Positions 1 to 5,391 of a stretch of DNA of 7,785 nt are shown in pieces. Each line of letters begins with the position of its first letter. The first letter of the stretch is position 1. This DNA comes from an uncultured Methylocystaceae bacterium. Its GTDB lineage: Bacteria > Pseudomonadota > Alphaproteobacteria > Rhizobiales > Beijerinckiaceae. Made by a program: the position numbers and the translations under genes. Under the pieces are notes generated by a model, which saw nothing but the letters and a program-made list of their open reading frames with translations, had not been told where the DNA came from and did no database searches. The DNA lies in assembly GCA_945956975.1 (NCBI GenBank), contig CAMFKC010000090.1, positions 1-7,785 of the forward strand, given 5' to 3'.

Positions 1-302
1 TCATGGCAGGCAAGCCGCACGCCATCATCTACGAGTCCGCGCTGAAGACGGCTGCGCGCGTGCGCGGCGGGGAATTCGACCGCGCCCGCGTGCTCGCCGT
101 CGGCGACGGGCTCTTCACGGACATCCGGGGCGCGGCGAGCCAGGGCTTCGATGCGCTGTTCATCACCTCGGGCATCCACCGCGACGCGCTGCATCCCGCC
201 AATGGCGCGGACGACTGGAGCGTGGACGAAGCCGCCTACCGCAACCTGCTGGCCGAAGCTGGTGCCGCGCCTGCGGCGCATCTGCGGGAACTGGTGTGGT
301 GA
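1..302 (+). CDS. HAD-superfamily hydrolase (TIGR01459-like), C-terminal part
   Basis: The gene is cut by the left edge. The reading frame is open from base 3, and the ATG there is probably an internal Met, because what follows is the middle of a HAD domain. Visible are the motif III lysine in AGKPH (about 13 residues before a YESAL helix) and motif IV as GDGLFTDIRGA, whose acidic residues coordinate Mg2+. A typical C-terminal stretch follows (ALFITSGIH, ending LRELVW). The nucleophile-bearing motif I and the cap lie outside the window. This pattern fits the TIGR01459 group of alphaproteobacterial HAD hydrolases, often annotated as sugar or nucleotide phosphatases, with unproven substrate. In many relatives this gene sits beside ribF; here ribF lies 3 kb away. 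The MFS gene starts 26 nt after its stop, so they are probably co-transcribed. Confidence 0.85.
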   Translation, partial: MAGKPHAIIYESALKTAARVRGGEFDRARVLAVGDGLFTDIRGAASQGFDALFITSGIHRDALHPANGADDWSVDEAAYRNLLAEAGAAPAAHLRELVW

Positions 303-328
303 AGCGCACGGAGCTGTAGAAGAATTTC

Positions 329-1510
329 ATGCCCCGCCGCCTCCTCAAGCCCGCGACCGTCGTCCTCCTCTGCGGCTTCGTCATCCTCTTCATCGGCGGC
401 GGCGCGCGTTTTGCGGTGGGACTGACGCTCAAGCCCATCGTCGAGGAATTCGGCTGGCCGCGCAGCGCGTTGGGCGCGGCGGTCGCGGTGTTCCAGGTCG
501 TCTCGGCCGTCGCCATGTTCTGGGCCGGCCGGCTGGCGGACGCCAAGAGCCCGCGCCTCGTCCTGGTGCTCGGCCTTGCGCTGGGCGGCGTCGGCATCGG
601 GCTGATGGGCCTCATCACGCAGCCCTGGCATGCCGTGCTGCTCTATGGCGTCATCTACGGCCTCGGCAACGGCGCGGCCTCGCTCATTCCCGTCGGCGTG
701 ATGGTCACGCGCGCGTTCCCCGTGCGCACCGGCATGGTCAATGCGGTCGTCACGTCAGGCATGAGCGTCGGCCAACTCGTGATGATCGCGGGCCTCGCCG
801 CGCTGCTGGCGACGCTGACATGGCGCTCGATGTTCGTCGGCCTCGGCGTCGCCCATGTCGCGCTGGCCTTGATCATCCTTGCGGCGCTGCCGAAGGTCGG
901 GGCGGGCGCAGCGCGCGCCGCGCAGCCGGCTCACGGGCTCAGCGTCGAGGAGGCGCTGAACACGCCGCGCCTCTGGCTGCTGCTCGCCATCTACGCCATC
1001 TGCGGCTTCGACGATTTCTTCGTCGCCACCCATGTCGTCGCCTTCGCGCAGGACAAGGGCGTCGACGGCCTGCTCGCCGGCAATTTGCTGGCGGCGATGG
1101 GCCTGACTGGCCTGCTCGGCGTGGTCGCGGGCGGAGTCATGAGCGACCGCTTCGGGCCGGTCTGGCCGACGGCGCTGTCGTTCCTGGCCCGCGTGCTGGT
1201 TTTCGGCCTCATCATGGTGGATCAGTCGCCGCTCTCGGTCGCCGTCTTCGCGCTGGTGTTCGGCGCGACCTTCATGGTCACGGCGCCGCTGACGGTCGTC
1301 TTCGCCACGCGCTTCTTCGGCGCGCGGCATCTGGGCGCGCTCACCGGCCTCGTCACCATGGTCCACCAGATCGCGGGCGGGCTCGGCGCCTGGGTCGGCG
1401 CAGCGATCTTCGACGCCTCCGGCGGCTATGGCCCCGCCTTCGCCGTCATGTTCGCCGTTTCCGCGCTGGCGCTCGCGCTCTGCCTTCCGCTCGCCCGCAT
1501 CCAGCGGTAA
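329..1510 (+). CDS. MFS transporter, 12 TM (monocarboxylate/OxlT-like)
   Basis: A 393-residue inner-membrane protein with the even hydrophobic pattern of a 12-helix major facilitator, first helix at about residues 9-28. FGWPRSALGAA (41-51) resembles the FGWSRS motif common in the MCT/OxlT-type branch. The loop 2-3 signature is degenerate (GRLADAKSPR, 67-76), while its second-half counterpart is clear (GGVMSDRFGP, 268-277). A hydrophilic central loop (about 188-212) separates the two six-helix halves. Relatives move small organic anions, but the substrate cannot be read from the sequence. The ATG at 329 is preceded only by a weak purine stretch (agaagaa), which fits translation within an operon 26 nt after the HAD gene. 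The VOC gene follows after 34 nt. Confidence 0.9.
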   Translation: MPRRLLKPATVVLLCGFVILFIGGGARFAVGLTLKPIVEEFGWPRSALGAAVAVFQVVSAVAMFWAGRLADAKSPRLVLVLGLALGGVGIGLMGLITQPWHAVLLYGVIYGLGNGAASLIPVGVMVTRAFPVRTGMVNAVVTSGMSVGQLVMIAGLAALLATLTWRSMFVGLGVAHVALALIILAALPKVGAGAARAAQPAHGLSVEEALNTPRLWLLLAIYAICGFDDFFVATHVVAFAQDKGVDGLLAGNLLAAMGLTGLLGVVAGGVMSDRFGPVWPTALSFLARVLVFGLIMVDQSPLSVAVFALVFGATFMVTAPLTVVFATRFFGARHLGALTGLVTMVHQIAGGLGAWVGAAIFDASGGYGPAFAVMFAVSALALALCLPLARIQR

Positions 1511-1544
1511 CAATCTTCGGGGCGGCGAAGCGAGTGAGGCCGGG

Positions 1545-2024
1545 ATGACCAAGAACACGATCTGCGTCTGGTACGACAAGGCGGCGGAGGAAGCCGCCAA
1601 TTTCTACGCCACGGTCTTCCCGGATACCCGTGTCGAGGCCATTCACCTCGCGCCCTTGGACTATCCCAGCGGCAAGAAGGGCGACGTCATCACCGTGGAA
1701 TTCACGGTGGTCGGCGTGCCCTGCGTCGGCCTCAACGGCGGACCGATGATCAGGCACAGCGAGGCCTTCTCTTTCCAGATCCAGACTCACGACCAGGCCG
1801 AAACCGACCGCTACTGGAACGCCATCGTCGGCAATGGCGGTACGGAAAGCGCCTGTGGCTGGTGCAAGGACAAATGGGGCGTCAACTGGCAGATCACGCC
1901 GAAGGTTTTGACCGACGCGCTGGCAGCGGGCGGCGCAAAGGCGACGGCGGCCTTCGAGGCCATGATGACCATGCACAAGATCGACGTCGCCACGATCGAG
2001 GCGGCGGTGGCGAAGGCCGGATGA
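1545..2024 (+). CDS. VOC-fold protein, PhnB / 3-dmu-9_3-mt family
   Basis: A cytosolic protein of 159 residues. The family pattern is complete: an N-terminal strand and helix with AAEEAANFYATVFPDT (13-28), a central LNGGP (63-67), a QAETDRYW helix, and the C-terminal CGWCKDKWGVNWQITP block. These are hallmarks of the PhnB-like glyoxalase/dioxygenase-fold group that databases often mislabel '3-demethylubiquinone-9 3-methyltransferase'. Enzymatic activity is unknown for most members. The frame stays open upstream to 1428, but that part overlaps the MFS gene and encodes an unrelated Arg/Ser/Pro-rich peptide. The ATG at 1545 has GAGG at 1536-1539, 5 nt before it, and begins with the usual N-terminus, so this start is preferred. 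It is the last gene of the probable HAD-MFS-VOC operon. Confidence 0.88.
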   Translation: MTKNTICVWYDKAAEEAANFYATVFPDTRVEAIHLAPLDYPSGKKGDVITVEFTVVGVPCVGLNGGPMIRHSEAFSFQIQTHDQAETDRYWNAIVGNGGTESACGWCKDKWGVNWQITPKVLTDALAAGGAKATAAFEAMMTMHKIDVATIEAAVAKAG

Positions 2025-2026
2025 TG

Positions 2027-2084
2027 GACCGCGAGCCTTCAGGCTCGCGATGCGTGAAAGGAGCGAGCCTTCAGGCTCGCGGTC
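2027..2084. repeat. Tandem nested palindromic repeat (REP/BIME-like)
   Basis: Two copies of the palindrome GCGAGCCT-TC-AGGCTCGC lie at 2031-2048 and 2063-2080; the first extends to a 9-bp stem (2030-2049). The two copies are also arranged so that 2027-2038 (GACCGCGAGCCT) is the exact reverse complement of 2073-2084, giving an alternative 12-bp outer stem over the whole element. It sits just after the VOC stop, between two convergent genes, the usual place for REP-type dispersed elements. The pairing is seen directly. That it belongs to a genome-wide repeat family, rather than being a local terminator or mRNA-stabilising structure, is inference. Confidence 0.7.
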
Positions 2085-2086
2085 GC

Positions 2087-2116
2087 AAAACGCAAACGGC
2101 CGCCCGGAGGCGGCCG
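2087..2116 (-). terminator. Rho-independent-type terminator of the response regulator
   Basis: An 8-bp perfect GC-rich stem (CGGCCGCC at 2097-2104 pairs with GGCGGCCG at 2109-2116) closes on a 4-nt loop. Read leftward it lies 22 nt after the response regulator stop and is followed by TTTGCGTTTT, an interrupted T tract. On the + strand no T run follows, so it best serves the leftward gene. The nested repeat at 2027-2084 may handle the rightward transcript from the VOC gene. Confidence 0.7.
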
Positions 2117-2138
2117 ATTGAAAACGTGCAGCGAAAGG

Positions 2139-2531
2139 TCAGGCGGCGCGGGCCGTGAAGACGGCGTCGATCTTTGCCTTCAGCGTCGCCGCGTTGAATG
2201 GCTTCACGATATAGCTGGACACGCCGGCCTTGCGGGCGGCGATGACGTTGTCGGTCTTGGATTCCGCCGTGACCATGATGAACGGAATGTCGGCGGTGGC
2301 CGCCTCGCTCTTCAGCTTCACGAGCAGTTCGAAGCCGGTCATCGGCTGCATGTTCCAGTCGGAGATGATCAGCCCGTAACGCTTCTCGGCGATGCGCTCC
2401 AGCGCCTGCGCGCCGTTGCTTGCCGTGTCGACGTTCTCGTAGCCGATCTGCTTGAGCAGGTTGCAGATGATGCGGACCATCGTCTGATAGTCGTCGACGA
2501 CCAGAATCGGCATCGTGGAATCGGCGGTCAT
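2139..2531 (-). CDS. Stand-alone CheY-like response regulator
   Basis: A 130-residue single receiver domain with no output domain. All phosphorelay residues are present: the acidic pair D13-D14, phosphoacceptor D58 (in SDWNMQPMTG), T88, the aromatic switch residue Y107, and K110 in VKPF. The DWNM-P-MTG form is typical of chemotaxis CheY and close relatives, where the phosphorylated protein acts by binding a partner such as the flagellar switch or another regulator. No cheA, mcp or flagellar gene is in view, so a CheY or orphan phosphorelay role cannot be separated. The chosen ATG has GGGAG about 7-8 nt upstream; Met7 is a weaker alternative. It is transcribed away from the MaoC gene and ends before a good terminator. 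Confidence 0.92.
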   Translation of the reverse strand: MTADSTMPILVVDDYQTMVRIICNLLKQIGYENVDTASNGAQALERIAEKRYGLIISDWNMQPMTGFELLVKLKSEAATADIPFIMVTAESKTDNVIAARKAGVSSYIVKPFNAATLKAKIDAVFTARAA

Positions 2532-2730
2532 ATCGGTCTCCCAGCGGCTCCCCCGATCGAAACCGGTAGAGCCTGCACTGACAGGGATAGCAGCAGGGGG
2601 CTTTCACTTGTGTAAACGCAACCGCTCACAGGCCGCGATTGCATGATAAAGTTTAGCGATTGACGTAAGGGCGGCTTGCAGCAGGGTTACCGAAAGGTTA
2701 CTCGGGGCGCGCTCGCTCTGGAGGGAAGAC
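2532..2730. promoter_or_regulatory. Divergent intergenic region, response regulator / MaoC gene
   Basis: About 200 bp between two divergent starts, with no supported ORF. It must hold both promoters. The clearest element is a pair of TTAC half-sites exactly 11 bp apart (2687-2690 and 2698-2701; within GGTTAC at 2685-2690 and 2696-2701), about 30-45 bp before the MaoC ATG. A TTGACG at 2660-2665 could be a -35 box for the rightward gene, but no convincing -10 follows at 16-18 nt. No clear leftward promoter could be picked out by eye. The MaoC ribosome binding site is GGAGGGAA at 2720-2727. Confidence 0.4.
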
Positions 2731-3195
2731 ATGTCGGCGCCCTACAAGACCCATTATTTCGAGGACCTGACCGTCGGCCAGCGCGAGACGCTGATGAAGA
2801 CGGTCATGGACGACGACGTCATCGCCTTCGCCGACCTTTCCGGCGATCGCAACCCCGTGCATCTGTCCGACCATTTCGCGCGCAAGACCCGGTTCGGCGA
2901 GCGGATCGTCCACGGTCTCTATACGGCGAGCCTGATTTCGACCGTGATCGGCATGTATCTGCCGGGCCCGGGTGCGGTCTACATGTCGCAGACCCTCAAT
3001 TTCAAAGGCCCGGTCAAGATCGGCGACGTCATCAATGTCGTGGTCGAGGTGGTCGAACTGACCGAGAAAGGCCGCCGCGTCCGGTTGCACTGCGAATGCC
3101 TGGTGGACGGCAAGGTGGTGCTGGATGGCGAGGCTCTGGTGATGGCGCCGACACGCAATCCGACCCCGCGCCCGGCCGCCAAGGCCGAGGCGTAG
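2731..3195 (+). CDS. MaoC-like hotdog (R)-enoyl-CoA hydratase family protein
   Basis: A 154-residue cytosolic single hotdog domain, the usual length for PhaJ-type enzymes. The hydratase-2 signature is intact: FADLSGDRNPVH (33-44) carries catalytic D39 and H44, followed by FGERIVHGLYTASLIS over the central helix. The family adds water to trans-2-enoyl-CoA to give (R)-3-hydroxyacyl-CoA, linking beta-oxidation to polyhydroxyalkanoate or lipid synthesis; some members act on other acyl-CoA or mesaconyl substrates. The C-terminus ends in a short Pro/Ala-rich tail (PTPRPAAKAEA). A strong Shine-Dalgarno GGAGGGAA lies just before the ATG. No pha gene is nearby, so the physiological substrate stays open. 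It is probably monocistronic or loosely linked to ribF, 162 nt downstream. Confidence 0.88.
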   Translation: MSAPYKTHYFEDLTVGQRETLMKTVMDDDVIAFADLSGDRNPVHLSDHFARKTRFGERIVHGLYTASLISTVIGMYLPGPGAVYMSQTLNFKGPVKIGDVINVVVEVVELTEKGRRVRLHCECLVDGKVVLDGEALVMAPTRNPTPRPAAKAEA

Positions 3196-3246
3196 TCTCG
3201 CGCAGCTTGACCCTCGCGTCGCCGCATGGCTCTTTGCCGCGCGACC

Positions 3247-3265
3247 GGTTCGGCCAAGCCGAATC
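3247..3265 (+). terminator. Stem-loop between the MaoC gene and ribF, weak terminator candidate
   Basis: GGTTCGGC at 3247-3254 pairs with GCCGAATC at 3258-3265 (one G-T wobble) around a 3-nt loop, about 50 nt after the MaoC stop. No T tract follows, so intrinsic termination is doubtful; it may be a pause or stability structure, or chance in GC-rich DNA. The rest of the 3196-3357 gap shows only a 5-bp GTCCG/CGGAC stem (3329-3333 with 3341-3345). I see no conserved FMN-riboswitch core before ribF. Confidence 0.25.
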
Positions 3266-3357
3266 CCACTGAACTCGCCCGCGGCTCAGCGCTCGCGCTC
3301 CACCCTAAGGATGGGATGCGGGCGCCTGGTCCGTAGCGGCCGGACGGCTTCTGGCAC

Positions 3358-4311
3358 GTGATCAAGACTTCTCGTTTCATCGTCGCGACCGACCCGCAAT
3401 CCCCGCCGGCGGGTATGGACGGCGCCGTCGTGGCTATCGGCAATTTCGACGGGCTGCACCGTGGCCACCGCGGCGTCATCGCCCGGGCCAAGGCGCTGGC
3501 CGCCAAACTCGGCAAGCCCTGCGCCGTCCTGACCTTCGAGCCGCACCCCGCCGATTTCTTCGCGAAGAAGAGCGTCATCTTCCGGCTGACCTCGCGCGAG
3601 GCCAAGGCCGCCTTCCTGCAACGCCTCGGTCTCGACGGAATGATCGTCCTCACGTTCGACGCCGCGCTTTCGGGCCTCACCGCGCAGCAATTCGTCGATG
3701 ATGTGCTTCTCCGCCGCCTCGGCGTGTCCGGCGTCGTCGCGGGCTACGATTTCCATTTCGGCGCCAAGCGCCTGGGCACGCCGGAATTCCTCAAGAGCGA
3801 AGGCGCGCGCCAGAACTTTGCGGTCGACATCGTCGAACGCATCGCACAGGACGACGAGGGCGCGCTGGACGCCGTTTCCTCCACCGCCACCCGCGCGGCG
3901 CTGGAAGCGGGCGATGTCGCGCTGGCCGCCCGCCTTCTCGGCCATCCCTGGTTCGTGGAAGGCGAGGTGATCCACGGCCGCAAGGTCGGCCGGACCATCG
4001 GATTTCCCACCGCCAATATCGCGCTCGACCCGTCGTGCCGCCTGCGGCACGGCATTTACGCCGTCACGCTGACTGTCGACGGCGCCACCCACAAGGGCGC
4101 CGCCAATTTCGGCAAGCGTCCGACCTTTGACGATGGCCCGCCGCTGCTGGAAGTCTATGTGCTCGATTTCGACGGCGACCTCTACGGCAAGACAGTCGAA
4201 GTCGCCTTCATCGGGTTCATCCGCGCCGAGGCGAAGTTCGACTCCGTCGAGGCGCTGGTCGCTCAGATGCATGCGGATGTCGCCGAGGCGCGGCGGATTC
4301 TGGCGCGGTAA
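3358..4311 (+). CDS. ribF: Bifunctional riboflavin kinase / FAD synthetase RibF
   Basis: A 317-residue cytosolic enzyme, close to E. coli RibF (313). It phosphorylates riboflavin to FMN and adenylylates FMN to FAD. The N-terminal adenylyltransferase domain shows AIGNFDGLHRGH (26-37, with the H-x-G-H nucleotidyl-transferase motif), LTFEPHPADFF (58-68), GYDFHFGAKRLG (129-140) and VSSTATR (173-179; Ile is more usual than this second Thr). The C-terminal kinase domain shows GRKVGRTIGFPTANI (207-221), HGIYAV (231-236) and LLEVYVLDFDGDLYGK (263-278), whose Glu265 matches the conserved kinase Glu. The start is GTG: a stop at 3334 blocks extension, and the next ATG (3415) would remove the FIVATDP segment typical of relatives. 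The Shine-Dalgarno is weak. Its stop is 11 bp from the convergent kinase stop; the frequently seen neighbour ileS is absent. Confidence 0.95.
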   Translation: MIKTSRFIVATDPQSPPAGMDGAVVAIGNFDGLHRGHRGVIARAKALAAKLGKPCAVLTFEPHPADFFAKKSVIFRLTSREAKAAFLQRLGLDGMIVLTFDAALSGLTAQQFVDDVLLRRLGVSGVVAGYDFHFGAKRLGTPEFLKSEGARQNFAVDIVERIAQDDEGALDAVSSTATRAALEAGDVALAARLLGHPWFVEGEVIHGRKVGRTIGFPTANIALDPSCRLRHGIYAVTLTVDGATHKGAANFGKRPTFDDGPPLLEVYVLDFDGDLYGKTVEVAFIGFIRAEAKFDSVEALVAQMHADVAEARRILAR

Positions 4312-4322
4312 GGCGCGGCGTA

Positions 4323-5294
4323 TCAGTCCGCGGTCAGTTCGCGGGCCGGTGCGCGCAGCGTGAATTTCACGCCCGCGGGATCGTAGGAAATCGCAGCCTC
4401 GCCATTGAAATATCCGGCGAGCGCCTTTTCGATGATGCGGGCGCCAAAGCCCTTGCGGGTCGGCTCAGTCACGGGCGGGCCGCCGCTTTCGCTCCAGTCG
4501 AGCCGGAACCTGTCTTCATCGAGCGTCCAGCCGATCGTGACCGTGCCAGCCTCGCCGCGCAGCGCGCCATATTTGAGCGCATTGGTGGCAAGTTCGTGCA
4601 ACCCGAGCGCAAGGCCCATCGCGCAGCGCGAAGAAAGGTCGGCTTCCGGCCCGCAGATCGCAAAACGCGATATCGGCGCATGCGGCGCGACCGCCGTGCG
4701 GATCACGTCGCCGATCTCCGCCCTCTCCCAGTGCGTCTTGTTCAGCATGGACTGCGCGTCGTCGAGCGCGGCGAGCCGCGCAAGAAAGCTCCTTTTGGTT
4801 TCCTGGATGTCGAGATCGCTGTTGAGGGTCTGCGTCGCGATCGCCCGAACCATGGCGAGCGTGTTCTTCATCCGGTGCTGCGTTTCGCCCGTGATCAGGC
4901 GCAGCCGGTCTTCCGCCTCCTTGAGCGCGGTAATGTCGCGCGAGACCGACAGGATGGCTTCGGGCGCTCCGTCGGGGCCCATGATCGGCGACACCTGCAC
5001 GTCCCAATATCTGGATCGGCCAGCCATCGTATTGGCATAGCCCTGAAAGCGGGACGACCGGCCTGCATTGGCTTCGGAGACGGCGAGGGCGACGTCGGAT
5101 TTGCCCGCGCCGGTCCAGAAATCCGGCCAAGGACACCCCTTGATGGCGTTGAAGTCGCTGACGTCCATGGTGCGCTGGCCGCCCTCGCTCATGAAGGTCA
5201 GGGCGCCATCGAGATCGAGGACCTTGATGCAGTCTTCGGACGCGGCGAGCAGGCTCTGGATGAACCGGGCGTCGCGCTTTTCTTCAGTCGGCAT
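4323..5294 (-). CDS. PAS-domain HWE-family sensor histidine kinase
   Basis: A 323-residue protein without membrane segments, so a cytosolic sensor. Residues about 10-125 form one PAS domain (DCIKVLDLDGALTFMS at the start, VSPIMGPDG and SVSRDIT at the end). It lacks the cysteine motif of LOV photosensors, so the ligand is unknown. A short coiled linker (ALKEAEDRLRLI) leads into the HWE catalytic core: H-box GETQHRMKNTLAMV with phospho-acceptor H140, N-box HELATNALKYGAL (H233, N238), the W-x-E motif WSE (267-269) and G-box GFGARIIEKAL (282-292). The His of the N-box and W-x-E define the HWE group, frequent in Hyphomicrobiales, where such kinases feed general stress or light responses. No response regulator is adjacent. 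The gene starts 97 nt after dctA on the same strand and may be read through from it. Its Shine-Dalgarno is weak (AGGG about 7 nt away). Confidence 0.92.
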   Translation of the reverse strand: MPTEEKRDARFIQSLLAASEDCIKVLDLDGALTFMSEGGQRTMDVSDFNAIKGCPWPDFWTGAGKSDVALAVSEANAGRSSRFQGYANTMAGRSRYWDVQVSPIMGPDGAPEAILSVSRDITALKEAEDRLRLITGETQHRMKNTLAMVRAIATQTLNSDLDIQETKRSFLARLAALDDAQSMLNKTHWERAEIGDVIRTAVAPHAPISRFAICGPEADLSSRCAMGLALGLHELATNALKYGALRGEAGTVTIGWTLDEDRFRLDWSESGGPPVTEPTRKGFGARIIEKALAGYFNGEAAISYDPAGVKFTLRAPARELTAD

Positions 5295-5328
5295 CGTCTA
5301 CCCTGGCGCTCCTTCTTGCCGCCCAGCG

Positions 5329-5345
5329 ATCAAGTAATATCAAGT
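5329..5345. repeat. Direct repeat in the dctA-kinase gap
   Basis: ATCAAGT occurs at 5329-5335 and again at 5339-5345 with 3 nt between, a 10-bp period that puts both copies on one face of the helix. In the direction of the kinase gene it reads ACTTGAT-ATT-ACTTGAT and ends about 35 nt before its ATG, a typical operator or promoter position. It is AT-rich compared with its surroundings. No known regulator can be assigned. Confidence 0.4.
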
Positions 5346-5391
5346 GTGGCTGCGCTGGCAAAGCTGCGGGCAAGGCGGCTGCGAGGCAGCC

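Noticed and set aside
1428..1544. Upstream extension of the VOC gene by 39 codons
   Set aside because: It would overlap the MFS gene and add an unrelated Ser/Pro/Arg peptide; the ATG at 1545 has a good Shine-Dalgarno and the family N-terminus.
151..1548. Long + strand open frame of 465 codons overlapping the HAD and MFS genes
   Set aside because: It is Arg/Pro/Ala-rich with no recognisable domain and sits in another frame of two well-supported genes; high-GC coding DNA routinely keeps such frames open.
755..1600. Antisense open frame of 281 codons across the MFS gene
   Set aside because: The composition is dominated by Arg, Glu, Gln and Asp repeats typical of the antisense of Leu/Ala/Val-rich membrane protein codons; no domain is visible.
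3196..3357. FMN riboswitch before ribF
   Set aside because: The conserved RFN core elements are not visible, and ribF genes of this type often lack one.
3286..4272. Antisense open frame of 328 codons across ribF
   Set aside because: It lies opposite a fully conserved ribF and shows no family signature.
5377..5391. 6-bp stem GGCTGC/GCAGCC directly after the dctA stop as terminator
   Set aside because: The stem is short and no T tract follows in the leftward direction, so termination is not supported.
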